A stretch of 64,000 nt of DNA from RGIG1681 sp045657465 (GTDB taxonomy: Bacteria; Bacillota; Clostridia; Christensenellales; UBA1242), in assembly GCA_045657465.1 (NCBI GenBank), contig JAZOTD010000013.1:1-64000 (forward strand), read 5' to 3'. The notes under the pieces are model-generated. The model searched no databases and was not told where the DNA came from. It saw nothing but the letters and a program-made list of their open reading frames with translations. Positions 1-7,690 of the stretch are shown here, piece after piece. Each line of letters begins with the position of its first letter. The stretch's first letter is position 1. Both the position numbers and the translations under genes were made by a program.

Positions 1-396
1 ATGGGCAAGCATGGTCAAATTGGAACCGTTGAAGAAATTGCTAAAATTTGTGCAATAGACGACAGAATTATTCCCACAATTGATTTTGGTCATGTTAATT
101 CATTTGGACTAGGCTCTTTAAAAACTGAGCGAGATTATGAAGAAGTATTCCTTATTTTAAAGAAATATTTGGGCGATAGATTTAATAAAATACATATTCA
201 TTTTTCAAAGATTAAATATGGAGCAAAAGGTGAACTTTGTCATTTAACTTTTGATGACAAAGAATTTGGACCAGAGTTTGAACCACTGGCAAGAGTTTTA
301 AAAAAGTTTAAAGTTGATGCTTCAGTTATTTGCGAATCAAGTGGAAAACAAACACGAGATGCGCTTTTAATGAAAAATATTTTTGATAACAACTAG
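1..396 (+). CDS. nfo: Deoxyribonuclease IV-like AP endonuclease, C-terminal part (5' cut by window)
   Basis: The C-terminal 131 residues of a TIM-barrel AP endonuclease of the endonuclease IV family, which cuts DNA 5' of abasic sites in base excision repair. Visible metal-site motifs are the Glu-free start MGKHGQIGT (normally preceded by a ligand Glu), IDFGHVNS with the Asp and His ligands, HIHFSK where the family has a His-rich strand, and ICESSG near the end. Full-length proteins are about 270-300 residues and position 1 has no visible ribosome site, so the first Met is almost certainly internal. The stop at 394-396 is followed by the efp promoter. A related xylose-isomerase-like TIM barrel is possible; the exact family is moderately certain. 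Confidence 0.72.
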   Translation: MGKHGQIGTVEEIAKICAIDDRIIPTIDFGHVNSFGLGSLKTERDYEEVFLILKKYLGDRFNKIHIHFSKIKYGAKGELCHLTFDDKEFGPEFEPLARVLKKFKVDASVICESSGKQTRDALLMKNIFDNN

Positions 397-413
397 AATT
401 TAAAATAAATACA

Positions 414-442
414 TTGATTTTTGTGTGTGTTTATGGTAATAT
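414..442 (+). promoter_or_regulatory. SigA-type promoter of efp
   Basis: TTGATT (414-419), a 17-base spacer and TAATAT (437-442). The leader before the efp ribosome site contains a small hairpin, TTTGC-GATTA-GCAAA, at about 454-468. Read by eye. Confidence 0.55.
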
Positions 443-489
443 AACACTAGAGATTTGCGATTAGCAAAAGTTTTTATATGGAGGAATTT

Positions 490-1047
490 ATGATTACTGC
501 AGGCGATTTAAGAAAAGGCGTTACTTTTGAATATGAAGGAAAAGTTTATGTCGTTGTTGATTTTATGCACGTTAAACCTGGAAAGGGTGCTGCTTTCGTT
601 AGAACAAAATTGAAAAACGTTGTAACTGGACAAGTTATTGAATTGACTTTCAACCCAGTAACAAAGTTTGAAAAAGCTCAAATTGAAAGAAAACAAATGC
701 AATACCTTTACAGTGATGGTGATTTGTATTATTTCATGGATAATGAAACATATGAACAATTGCCACTCAACAAAGATCAAGTTGAAGAAGCTCTTCAATT
801 CATCACAGAAAACATGGATGTTCAAATTGCTTTCTATAAGGGTGAAGCGTTCAGTGTTGAACCACCAAACTTTGTAGAACTTCAAATTGTTGAATGTGAA
901 CCAGGAGTTCAAGGTGACACATCAAAAGCTGGAAACAAACCAGCAAAACTTGAAACAGGTTTTGTTCTTCAAGTTCCATTGTTTGTTGATAATGGTGACA
1001 GAATCAGAGTTGATACAAGAACTGGAACATATATGTCAAGAGTTTAA
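490..1047 (+). CDS. efp: Elongation factor P
   Basis: EF-P binds between the ribosomal P and E sites and relieves stalling at polyproline stretches. The 185-residue length from ATG 490 is typical. It starts MITAGDLRKG, has the KOW-like N-terminal barrel with the modifiable loop lysine in PGKGAAF, and ends with the C-terminal OB domain, which includes GDRIRVDTRTG. An upstream in-frame ATG at 478 would add four residues, but the strong GGAGG ribosome site at about 480-484 lies across it and is correctly spaced for 490, so 490 is preferred. The gene is monocistronic between its own promoter and a terminator. Confidence 0.96.
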   Translation: MITAGDLRKGVTFEYEGKVYVVVDFMHVKPGKGAAFVRTKLKNVVTGQVIELTFNPVTKFEKAQIERKQMQYLYSDGDLYYFMDNETYEQLPLNKDQVEEALQFITENMDVQIAFYKGEAFSVEPPNFVELQIVECEPGVQGDTSKAGNKPAKLETGFVLQVPLFVDNGDRIRVDTRTGTYMSRV

Positions 1048-1071
1048 TAGTTATTGTATAAATAATGAAAA

Positions 1072-1100
1072 AATATGCCAAAAACTGGCATATTTTTTTT
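1072..1100 (+). terminator. Rho-independent terminator after efp
   Basis: Perfect 9-bp stem AATATGCCA / TGGCATATT with loop AAAAC, followed by a T run. Confidence 0.9.
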
Positions 1101-1157
1101 GTGCAAAATTTCATATGAATTGACTTTGTTAAATAGTTTTTATTAAGGAGAGTTAGA

Positions 1158-2072
1158 GTGCGAAATATTTTGCCAGAGTGGTTGTATGAAAAGATTTCAA
1201 ATGATTATTTGAAGGATTATTTATATGAAATTAGAATTAGGCTGGGAAAGCCAATTGCTGTGGGATATAAAAATAATTATGAAAAAATAACTTTTAGAGA
1301 TGGCTATGAGAACAGGTTTGTAATTGCAACCGCCGACCTGATCAAGTATATAATTTCATCTGCGACAAAACATTCTCTGTATGCCTATAATGACGAAATA
1401 AAAGAGGGGTATATAACAACAGATAACGGAATAAGAATTGGAATTTGTGGCGAAGTTGTTTATAACAATGGCGAGATTTCAACGTTAAAAAATATTACTT
1501 CATTAAACTTGAGAATTAGTCACGAGGTTTATAATTGCTCGCGAAAAATTATTGATTTAATTGCAGGAAATGGACTTGTAAAAAACACACTCATAATATC
1601 TCCACCAGGCGCAGGAAAAACTACGATGATTAGAGATATAACCAAGAAGTTGTCTAATGAGAAAAATGTAACAAATATTTTGGTTGTTGATGAACGTTTT
1701 GAAATTGCAGGGTCTCATAAAGAAATGTTTGATTTGGGAGATGGTGTTGATGTGATTTCGGGTTCAAAAAAATCATTTGCTTTTGAAGGTTGTATAAAAA
1801 CCATGAATCCAAGCGTTATTGTTACAGATGAGATATCGAAAGAAGAAGATATTGAAGAAATAAAGCAGGCGATTAGGTCGGGTGTGAAAGTGATAGCAAC
1901 AGCTCACGCGGAAAACATAAATGACTTGAAAATAAAAAAATATTTATCTTCATTGATTGAGGGTGGGTATTTTGAGAGAATGGTTGTGCTTTCAAAACGA
2001 AATGGGGTTGGAACCATTGAGTGTGTTTATGATGAAAATTTGAAAGGGATATATCTGCCATATTTAATATGA
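1158..2072 (+). CDS. spoIIIAA: Stage III sporulation protein AA (secretion-type ATPase)
   Basis: SpoIIIAA is the cytoplasmic ATPase of the mother-cell SpoIIIA channel, which with SpoIIQ feeds the forespore and supports SigG activity. The 304-residue protein has an N-terminal sensing region and an ATPase core with Walker A PPGAGKTT near residue 150, then VVDERFEIAG (Walker B-like) and TDEI. The start is GTG at 1158 with AAGGAG at 1145-1150. It is the first gene of the spoIIIA operon and overlaps spoIIIAB by four bases (ATGA), indicating translational coupling. No confident promoter could be read between the efp terminator and the start; a mother-cell SigE promoter is expected from the family. 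Confidence 0.95.
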   Translation: MRNILPEWLYEKISNDYLKDYLYEIRIRLGKPIAVGYKNNYEKITFRDGYENRFVIATADLIKYIISSATKHSLYAYNDEIKEGYITTDNGIRIGICGEVVYNNGEISTLKNITSLNLRISHEVYNCSRKIIDLIAGNGLVKNTLIISPPGAGKTTMIRDITKKLSNEKNVTNILVVDERFEIAGSHKEMFDLGDGVDVISGSKKSFAFEGCIKTMNPSVIVTDEISKEEDIEEIKQAIRSGVKVIATAHAENINDLKIKKYLSSLIEGGYFERMVVLSKRNGVGTIECVYDENLKGIYLPYLI

Positions 2073-2554
2073 AGTTAATTTTAATATCAAGCATAATTTT
2101 TATATTTGGCATCGTTGGTTATTTGTACAAAAACAAATTTATAAAACAGCTTTCAATATTAAAAACTTTAAAAAATTATCTGCTTTATTTTAAAGACAAT
2201 CTTGTACTTTTTAAAAATAATTTAGAAGAAATTAATTTTAATTATATTATTACGCATAAAAATAAAAACGCAAAATATTGTTTATTAAAATTAAATTACC
2301 GCAAAAAATATGTAATTGATTTAAAAATATTGCAAAATAACATTTTTAATAAAGAGTTGTTTTTGATCATGGAAAAGTATTTTGCTGTGCAGGGTGGAAG
2401 TGAGTATATTCATGAAGAAAAACGACTCGATGAGTTTTTAAAAACGATTGAAAGAGAAATTAAACATACAGAAGATGATGTTAAAATGAAAGGTGATTTA
2501 ATTTTTAAATTGATGCTAGCTATTGGTGCGGTTGTTTCTATTTTGTTATGGTGA
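2069..2554 (+). CDS. spoIIIAB: Stage III sporulation protein AB
   Basis: A 161-residue protein with one N-terminal membrane segment (about residues 2-18), a helical middle rich in Lys and Asn, and a hydrophobic C-terminal segment ending in VVSILLW. This resembles the type II secretion GspF-like layout of SpoIIIAB, an inner part of the SpoIIIA channel in the mother-cell membrane. The middle motif KYFAVQGGSEYIHEEK corresponds to the family's conserved G-S region. It is coupled to spoIIIAA by an ATGA overlap and is three bases before spoIIIAC. It is slightly shorter than the Bacillus protein (about 170). Assignment rests largely on operon position plus topology. Confidence 0.88.
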   Translation: MKLILISSIIFIFGIVGYLYKNKFIKQLSILKTLKNYLLYFKDNLVLFKNNLEEINFNYIITHKNKNAKYCLLKLNYRKKYVIDLKILQNNIFNKELFLIMEKYFAVQGGSEYIHEEKRLDEFLKTIEREIKHTEDDVKMKGDLIFKLMLAIGAVVSILLW

Positions 2555-2557
2555 TTT

Positions 2558-2755
2558 ATGGATGTTTCTATATTATTTAAGATTGCAGCTATTGGAATTT
2601 TAACCATTGTGATAAGTCAGGTTTTTCAACATCAGGGCAAGGGTGATTTTGCCACATTGTCTGGACTGGCGGGGCTTGTGATTGTTTTAATGATTGTTCT
2701 TGGCATGATTAGTGATTTATTTGGAAGTGTTAAGAATCTTTTTGAACTATATTAA
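2558..2755 (+). CDS. spoIIIAC: Stage III sporulation protein AC
   Basis: A 65-residue double-membrane-span protein; the family is normally 64-68 residues. Segments run over about residues 5-22 and 33-52, joined by the short loop QHQGKGDFATLSG. The conserved sequence ISQVF and a polar turn with GKG match SpoIIIAC. It is a small membrane subunit of the SpoIIIA channel, in order between AB and AD. Confidence 0.93.
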   Translation: MDVSILFKIAAIGILTIVISQVFQHQGKGDFATLSGLAGLVIVLMIVLGMISDLFGSVKNLFELY

Positions 2756-2786
2756 AAACGCAAAAAACTATAAAAAGTATTAAAAT

Positions 2787-3170
2787 ATGCTATCTAAAAT
2801 TATTATTATTGCAATAATTTGTTTATTTTTATCATCATGCATAAAACAATATAGTGCAGAGTTTTCTACCATGATTAACATTTGTGGTGGGGTTTTGATT
2901 TTCTTATTGCTTATTGATGAAATTCATGACATATTAAATTATTTTGTTGAACTATATGAAATGACGAATTTAAATTTTGACTTTTTAACGGTGATTTTAA
3001 AAATTGTGGGGATTGGCTATGTGACTGAATTTACTGCTGATATTGCTGAAGATTTTGGAAATAAAATGATTGCTTCAAAAGTTTTGCTTGGAGGTAAAGT
3101 TGTTATATGTGGAATGACTCTTCCAATTATAAAAAATATGTTTGTTATTTTGTTTTCATTGTTTTCTTGA
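2787..3170 (+). CDS. spoIIIAD: Stage III sporulation protein AD
   Basis: A 127-residue integral membrane protein, the expected size for SpoIIIAD, with several hydrophobic segments and the family motif GIGYVTEFTADIAEDFG around residues 72-90. It is a channel component in the mother-cell membrane. No clear ribosome site precedes ATG 2787, so expression may depend on read-through or coupling from spoIIIAC 31 bases upstream. Its 3' end overlaps the start of spoIIIAE by 64 bases. Confidence 0.93.
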   Translation: MLSKIIIIAIICLFLSSCIKQYSAEFSTMINICGGVLIFLLLIDEIHDILNYFVELYEMTNLNFDFLTVILKIVGIGYVTEFTADIAEDFGNKMIASKVLLGGKVVICGMTLPIIKNMFVILFSLFS

Positions 3171-4324
3171 TTTTATTTGGATTGAGTTGTGCTGGTGGGA
3201 ATTCTCAAAAAGTTGCATTTGCAAAAATGACTGATGAAGAAATTGAAGCGGAATTAAATGATAAAATTGATGGTGTTTTAAATGATATAGACACTAATGA
3301 ACTTGATGATTTTTTGAGTAATGATTTTAACCTTGATTTTTTGAATAAGTCATCTTTTAAAGATGTTGTGCTGTCAGTTTTAAATGGAAGTTATTTTAAT
3401 GAATATGATTCGCTATTTGATTATATAGGGCAAGTGATAAAAAATCATTTGCAACAGCTATTGTCTATATTTGTGATGTTTTTGGCAATTGTTTTGTTAC
3501 ATGAAATGTTTAATAATTTTTGTGTGGACAAATATGCTGATTTGAAAAAATCTGTAAAATTAATCTTCTCATTATTTATTGTTTTACTTGTTGCATATTT
3601 GCTGAAAGATGTTGCTGAGTCAATAAGTGGTGTTATTGATAAAATATTTTCATTTTCCAAAATTCTTTTTCCAATATTATTAACTTTGGTTTCAATTTCA
3701 GGTGCTGTTGGAACTCATTCGGTTTATGGCTCATTATCTGTATTTTTGCTTAACACTGGTGCGTATGTTTTTAAATTTGTATTGATGCCATTGTCAATTT
3801 CTATATTAGTGCTGAGTTTGGTTGGTTCAATGTTTTCAAATAAGCGTTTTGAAAGAACTATTAATATATTTAAATGGTTTTTTAAGTTTGTTATTGGATT
3901 AATGTTTGCAATCTTTGGATTGTTTTCAATGGTTAATTTGGTAAGTGTTGGTGCTAAAGATGGTGTCAGTTTAAAGATTACAAAGTTTGCGTTAAAAAAT
4001 TATATACCAGTGCTGGGTGGTTATGTTTCTGATGGATTTGATTTTGTTCATGCGTGTTCGGTTTTGATTAAGAATGCATTTGGTGTGTGTGGAATAATTG
4101 TTTTATTGTTTATTGTTTTGAAACCATTGCTGTTATATTTTGCATATATCTTTTTGTTTAAAATGTTATCGCTTTTTGTTTCGTATGTTTCAAGTGATAC
4201 TTATAGTGATATGTTTGACAATGTTTCAAAGTGTCTTGGATATTTTGTTAGTGTGCTTGTTGGTGTGTTTTTGATAATGTTTATTTTTATTTATATATTG
4301 ATTGTATCTGTGTCGGTGGTTTAA
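3107..4324 (+). CDS. spoIIIAE: Stage III sporulation protein AE
   Basis: A 405-residue polytopic protein, the largest membrane subunit of the SpoIIIA channel. The first 35 or so residues resemble a signal peptide ending near KVAFA. An acidic extracytoplasmic stretch follows (TDEEIEAELNDKIDGVL and onward), then six to eight membrane spans including VSISGAVGTHSVYGS. Length and architecture match SpoIIIAE. The chosen ATG (3107) lies inside spoIIIAD; GGAGG at 3090-3094 is the only plausible ribosome site, at a rather long spacing of 12. Its TAA overlaps the ATG of the next small gene (TAATG). Confidence 0.92.
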   Translation: MWNDSSNYKKYVCYFVFIVFLILFGLSCAGGNSQKVAFAKMTDEEIEAELNDKIDGVLNDIDTNELDDFLSNDFNLDFLNKSSFKDVVLSVLNGSYFNEYDSLFDYIGQVIKNHLQQLLSIFVMFLAIVLLHEMFNNFCVDKYADLKKSVKLIFSLFIVLLVAYLLKDVAESISGVIDKIFSFSKILFPILLTLVSISGAVGTHSVYGSLSVFLLNTGAYVFKFVLMPLSISILVLSLVGSMFSNKRFERTINIFKWFFKFVIGLMFAIFGLFSMVNLVSVGAKDGVSLKITKFALKNYIPVLGGYVSDGFDFVHACSVLIKNAFGVCGIIVLLFIVLKPLLLYFAYIFLFKMLSLFVSYVSSDTYSDMFDNVSKCLGYFVSVLVGVFLIMFIFIYILIVSVSVV

Positions 4325-4482
4325 TGTTTTTTAAAATTGTGATTTTTGTGATTGTTATGAATTTAATTTATGAACTGATAGAAATAGTTTTTCCGTCAAA
4401 AAATATGAAGCTTACAATAAAATCTTTTTCGCTGATAGTCATGCTTTATGCATTATGCGATTACTTGATTGCATTGATATAA
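4324..4482 (+). CDS. spoIIIAF: Minimal SpoIIIAF (two-span membrane anchor only)
   Basis: A 52-residue ORF that begins in the overlapping TAATG of spoIIIAE and occupies the AF slot between AE and AG. It has two hydrophobic segments (about residues 4-22 and 34-52) separated by the turn FPSKNMKLTIKS. Full-length SpoIIIAF starts with two such segments joined by a P-S-x-x-M-K turn, then carries a ring-building soluble domain of over 100 residues. Here the stop comes straight after the second span and only 44 bases remain before spoIIIAG, so the soluble domain has no room. AG and AH keep their ring domains. It may be a genuine reduced protein or a decayed gene; no frameshifted remnant of the missing domain is visible. 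Confidence 0.75.
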   Translation: MFFKIVIFVIVMNLIYELIEIVFPSKNMKLTIKSFSLIVMLYALCDYLIALI

Positions 4483-4526
4483 AAACGCAAAAAATGTCAA
4501 AATTAATTAAAAATATGGGGTAAATA

Positions 4527-5075
4527 ATGAAATTTAAGGTTGTTTTTGCAAAAATCAAGGAATTTTTAAAAGGTTCATATGAAAAGAATAAAAAACTTTT
4601 TGTTATTTCTTTGGCTCTTGTTTTGATTATTTTAGTTAGTGGATATTTTGTGTTTTTTGGCGAAAAAAATAGTGATGAAAAAACGCTTAAAAATGAGCAA
4701 GTGGTGGTTGGAGAATATGTTTCAAATATTGAAAGCAAACTTGAATCATTACTGTTGAATTTGAAACAGGTTGACCATGTTGAGGTTTTGGTGATGGTTG
4801 AAGCTTCACCTGAAAAACAATATTTGACTGAAACTGAAACGGTTGAGATTTCAAATCAATCTGGAACGACTACCACGACAACTACAAAAGTTGTTTATAG
4901 AAAAGATGGTTCGAGTTCTTCACCGATTGAGACAAAGATTGTTTATCCAAAAATAAAAGGTGTGTTGATATTTATAAACAAAGTTGATGCTTCGACAAAA
5001 CTTGCAATCGCAAATTCAGTTGCTTCTGTTCTAAATATTGAATCATCTTGCATAAGTATTTTACAGGACAGGTAA
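4527..5075 (+). CDS. spoIIIAG: Stage III sporulation protein AG
   Basis: A 182-residue single-span protein: a cytoplasmic basic N-terminus, a membrane segment at about residues 25-45, then an extracytoplasmic ring-building domain. SpoIIIAG forms the large oligomeric ring between the mother cell and forespore membranes. The characteristic arrangement is seen: VDHVEVLVMVE, a Thr/Ser-rich insert (seven consecutive Thr around residue 120), then KIVYPKIKGVLIFIN and a short C-terminal helix. The order AE-AF-AG-AH is preserved. Confidence 0.94.
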   Translation: MKFKVVFAKIKEFLKGSYEKNKKLFVISLALVLIILVSGYFVFFGEKNSDEKTLKNEQVVVGEYVSNIESKLESLLLNLKQVDHVEVLVMVEASPEKQYLTETETVEISNQSGTTTTTTTKVVYRKDGSSSSPIETKIVYPKIKGVLIFINKVDASTKLAIANSVASVLNIESSCISILQDR

Positions 5076-5121
5076 AAGGAGAAATGTTATGAAGATTTTT
5101 TATTTTAAGGAGGGAAATAAG

Positions 5122-5589
5122 ATGTTATCTAAAAAGAAAAAAGTGCTAATATTGTTTGGTATGGTTGCACTTTTGGTTTTGACAGGTTGTCTTAATATGT
5201 TTTTAGCAAAAGATACTGAAGATATTCAACAAACAAACTATTCATCAGTGAGTTTGCTTTCAAGTTATCGTGCAAGTAAACTTGAAACCAGAAACTCCAT
5301 GCTTGAACTTTATGATTCAATTATTGAGTCATCAACTGACAGTGAACAAATCACTGCAACCAATGCTTTGATTTCAGAACTTGCTTCAAGAATGGAAACA
5401 GAAACAGTGCTTGAAGGTATGATTATGGCATCAGGATATGAAGATGCTGTTGTGACAAACACTGACGGGTCATACACGGTTATGGTTAAATCAAGCAACC
5501 TTACAAGTGATGACGTTGCAAAGATTTTGGGCATTTTGGTTAAGGAAACTGGTGTGTCAGCAACAAATGTTAAAGTTTCAGCTGTTTAG
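5122..5589 (+). CDS. spoIIIAH: Stage III sporulation protein AH
   Basis: SpoIIIAH spans the mother-cell membrane and docks with SpoIIQ of the forespore in the SpoIIIA-SpoIIQ channel. From ATG 5122 the 155-residue protein has a KKKK start, one hydrophobic segment and a YscJ-like ring-building C-terminus ending VSATNVKVSAV. Two starts have ribosome sites: ATG 5089 (AAAGGAGA) adds 11 residues, while 5122 follows AAGGAGGG and gives the family-like N-terminus MLSKKKK. The hydrophobic segment contains LTGC, a lipobox-like tetrad, where relatives usually have Tyr or another large residue in place of the Cys. Confidence 0.92.
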   Translation: MLSKKKKVLILFGMVALLVLTGCLNMFLAKDTEDIQQTNYSSVSLLSSYRASKLETRNSMLELYDSIIESSTDSEQITATNALISELASRMETETVLEGMIMASGYEDAVVTNTDGSYTVMVKSSNLTSDDVAKILGILVKETGVSATNVKVSAV

Positions 5590-5611
5590 GGCTTATTATA
5601 TTTTTGCTTTT

Positions 5612-5640
5612 TGGTGGGAGAATTCTCACCATTTTTTATT
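5612..5640 (+). terminator. Terminator ending the spoIIIA operon
   Basis: Hairpin TGGT-(GG)-GAGAA / TTCTC-ACCA followed by a T-rich run. Confidence 0.75.
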
Positions 5641-5666
5641 TTTATAAAATAAAATAAAAATATAAA

Positions 5667-5695
5667 TTGATTTAGTGATTTAGATGTGTTATAAT
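5667..5695 (+). promoter_or_regulatory. SigA promoter of the asp23-nusB-xseAB-recN gene group
   Basis: TTGATT (5667-5672), exactly 17 bases, TATAAT (5690-5695). It lies just after the spoIIIA terminator, so the housekeeping genes downstream are uncoupled from sporulation control. Confidence 0.8.
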
Positions 5696-5723
5696 TTGTC
5701 TAGTTTAAATTGGGGGAATATTT

Positions 5724-6116
5724 ATGGCAAAACGTGTAAAGATTGTTGTTTCTGATGAAGAAACTTTAAAAGATAATGTTACTTACAAGAAAAATGTGGT
5801 TATTAGCATTGTTTCTCTGGCAACACAAGAAATTAATGGGGTTGCTTCAATTAGCAGATCTGCAGTCTCAGTGGTTAGGAGTGCTCTTAGCAAACACATT
5901 AATCGCGGAATCATCGTTAACTTTGAAAATAATTCTGCAACAATCGATGTTTTTGTAAATGTTAAGTTTGGTTATTCAGTTAAAGATGTTGCATTTAGAG
6001 TTCAAGAAAACATCAAATCAAGTGTTGAATCAATGACAGAATTTAAGGTTATGGCAGTTAATGTTCATGTTGTTGGTGTAACATTTAATGAAACAGATAG
6101 CGATTTTATTAGTTAA
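5724..6116 (+). CDS. Asp23/Gls24 family envelope stress protein
   Basis: A 130-residue member of the Asp23/Gls24 (DUF322) family, small proteins that assemble at the membrane and are often stress-induced. The family core is seen: SIVSLATQEINGVASI at residues 28-43, a basic linker, then IDVFVNVKFGYSVKDVAFRVQENIKSSVESMT and a final strand AVNVHVVGV. The gene stands directly upstream of nusB in many Clostridia, as here (one gene intervenes). It is the first gene after a strong promoter; GGGGGA at 5711-5716 is its ribosome site. Confidence 0.92.
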   Translation: MAKRVKIVVSDEETLKDNVTYKKNVVISIVSLATQEINGVASISRSAVSVVRSALSKHINRGIIVNFENNSATIDVFVNVKFGYSVKDVAFRVQENIKSSVESMTEFKVMAVNVHVVGVTFNETDSDFIS

Positions 6117-6132
6117 TTAAAAGGAAGAATGT

Positions 6133-7287
6133 ATGGAAGAATTTTCAGAGGAGCAAATTTCTAGAATGTTGAAGTTTTATCAAGACATTGGTTTGAGCAC
6201 CAATGACTTTTTGAAAGTCGACAATGTTTTGGATATCTACAGAATTTTGGGTATTGTTCCTGAATTTGATGAAAATGGCAATCGAAAATTGACTCCATAC
6301 GAAATTTTAGGGGTTCCACCAATTATCGTTAATGGACGAGAAATACCTATTGTTTTTGCAATAAAAAACAAAGCAAAGCGAACAAAAAAAATTGGAAAAA
6401 CCGATGGCGAACTTGTTTCATTTGTATACAAAAACAAAAGGGTTAAAGACAAAGATTCTGTGCTTGAAGAATTGAAAAAACAATATATTCAAGCGCTTAT
6501 TGCTGGTGATGAAGAACTTGCTGAACAGTTCTTGAAATTGATTGATGAATACACAGGCGGAAGGTCTGTTGATGTTTTGATTTCGTTTTATGACTACACC
6601 AAGTTCTATCGTCGAATGAAAAAACAGCTTTTGATTGATTTATTTAATCATTTCTTTTTGATGTTTATGATGCAAACAAATCTTGCAATGAAAGAGGGTG
6701 TGTTTGAACAAGGCAAGTTATATAAGGCATATCATGACGATGATCGAATCAAAAGAATGGAAGAGGTTGACTTTAAAGTAAGCAAAAATTTGCTTGGAAA
6801 GAAGGGGGGTCCACGTCTTTCAAAGATTCGTGTTTCACGTGGTGATGAAGAAATTTCAAAAACAAAGGTTGACACAAAACCTTCTAAAGAACCAGTGTCT
6901 CAAACAAAACCACTTGACAGTGAGAAAAAAGAAATGCCAAAGCGTCAAGAAAGAAAAGGCTTGTTTGGGTTCTTAAATAAAAGAAGCAGAAACAACAGAT
7001 TCAGAAAATATGATTATGATCCACTAGAACAAATTGTTGACGGTGCAGAACAAATTGTCGAACAGGTTGTTGAAGGTGTTGTTGAAACTGCACAAAAAGT
7101 TGTTGAAGGTGCAACAAAAGCAGTTGTTGCCACGGGAGAAATGGTGACAGATGCACTTGCTCCAGAAACATTTGCTGATGATAAAAAACAATCACCAGAT
7201 AAAAGAAGAGAACGTAAAAAATTAAAAGATTTAGATAAAACACAAGAATATGATGAGCCACAACAAGACATGGGGCTTAATTCTTAA
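6133..7287 (+). CDS. Hypothetical protein with amphipathic repeat tail
   Basis: I do not recognise this 384-residue protein. Residues 1-190 look globular and end in hydrophobic helices (LLIDLFNHFFLMFMMQ). Residues 220-300 are a basic, low-complexity linker rich in Lys, Arg and Ser. Residues 300-345 form a periodic amphipathic stretch with repeated units such as EQIVDGA, EQVVEGV, QKVVEGA and GEMVTDA, spaced roughly every seven to eight residues. The C-terminus is charged. The tail resembles LEA-like or lipid-binding amphipathic helices rather than a catalytic domain. It lies between Asp23 and nusB and has a GGAAG ribosome site, so it is co-transcribed with them; a partnership with membrane-associated Asp23 is conceivable but untested. 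Confidence 0.7.
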   Translation: MEEFSEEQISRMLKFYQDIGLSTNDFLKVDNVLDIYRILGIVPEFDENGNRKLTPYEILGVPPIIVNGREIPIVFAIKNKAKRTKKIGKTDGELVSFVYKNKRVKDKDSVLEELKKQYIQALIAGDEELAEQFLKLIDEYTGGRSVDVLISFYDYTKFYRRMKKQLLIDLFNHFFLMFMMQTNLAMKEGVFEQGKLYKAYHDDDRIKRMEEVDFKVSKNLLGKKGGPRLSKIRVSRGDEEISKTKVDTKPSKEPVSQTKPLDSEKKEMPKRQERKGLFGFLNKRSRNNRFRKYDYDPLEQIVDGAEQIVEQVVEGVVETAQKVVEGATKAVVATGEMVTDALAPETFADDKKQSPDKRRERKKLKDLDKTQEYDEPQQDMGLNS

Positions 7288-7299
7288 AAGGAAGTTATT

Positions 7300-7686
7300 A
7301 TGAGCAGAAGAGATGCAAGAGATATCGCATTCAAACTTGTTTTTGAATATGGTTTTTCAAAAAAGGAAAACAATGAAGCACTTGAAGAATATACTGCAGG
7401 AATGGCAGATGATGATTTGGCTTATGTGAAAGAAGTCTATTTTGGCGTGACAAGTCATTATGATGAATTGTCTTCAAAGATTGAAGAAAATATTGAAAAG
7501 TTTGCGCTTGACAGACTTTATAAAGTCGATTTTGCAATATTGCTTTTGGCGGTTTATGAAATTTCTTATGTAGAATCAGTTCCATTTAAAGTTAGTGTTG
7601 ATGAAGCACTTAATCTTGCAAAAAAATATTCAACAGACAAGAGTGCAAAATATATAAACGGCGTGCTAGCTAAGTTTGCGAGGTAG
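7300..7686 (+). CDS. nusB: Transcription antitermination factor NusB
   Basis: An all-helical 128-residue NusB, which with NusE (S10) binds boxA RNA and supports antitermination of rRNA operons. It starts MSRRDARDIAFKLVFEYGF, the family opening with the Arg-rich RNA-binding helix, and contains DFAILLLAVYEI and the C-terminal AKKYSTDKSAKYINGVLAKF signature. A ribosome site AAAGGAAG precedes ATG 7300. Next is xseA, a conserved neighbour pair in Firmicutes. Confidence 0.96.
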   Translation: MSRRDARDIAFKLVFEYGFSKKENNEALEEYTAGMADDDLAYVKEVYFGVTSHYDELSSKIEENIEKFALDRLYKVDFAILLLAVYEISYVESVPFKVSVDEALNLAKKYSTDKSAKYINGVLAKFAR

Positions 7687-7690
7687 GTTT

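Noticed and set aside
1120..1157. SigE-type promoter before spoIIIAA
   Set aside because: TTTCATATG and TTGACT are present, but no -10 at acceptable spacing matched the consensus, so no promoter is claimed.
4990..5000. 0A-box core TTCGACA inside spoIIIAG
   Set aside because: Lies well inside coding sequence; a 7-base core is expected by chance several times in 64 kb.
6959..7271. Possible tandem DNA repeat or CRISPR-like periodicity in the hypothetical gene
   Set aside because: The periodicity follows amphipathic protein repeats with variable codons; there are no identical repeats with unique spacers. No CRISPR array was seen anywhere in the window.
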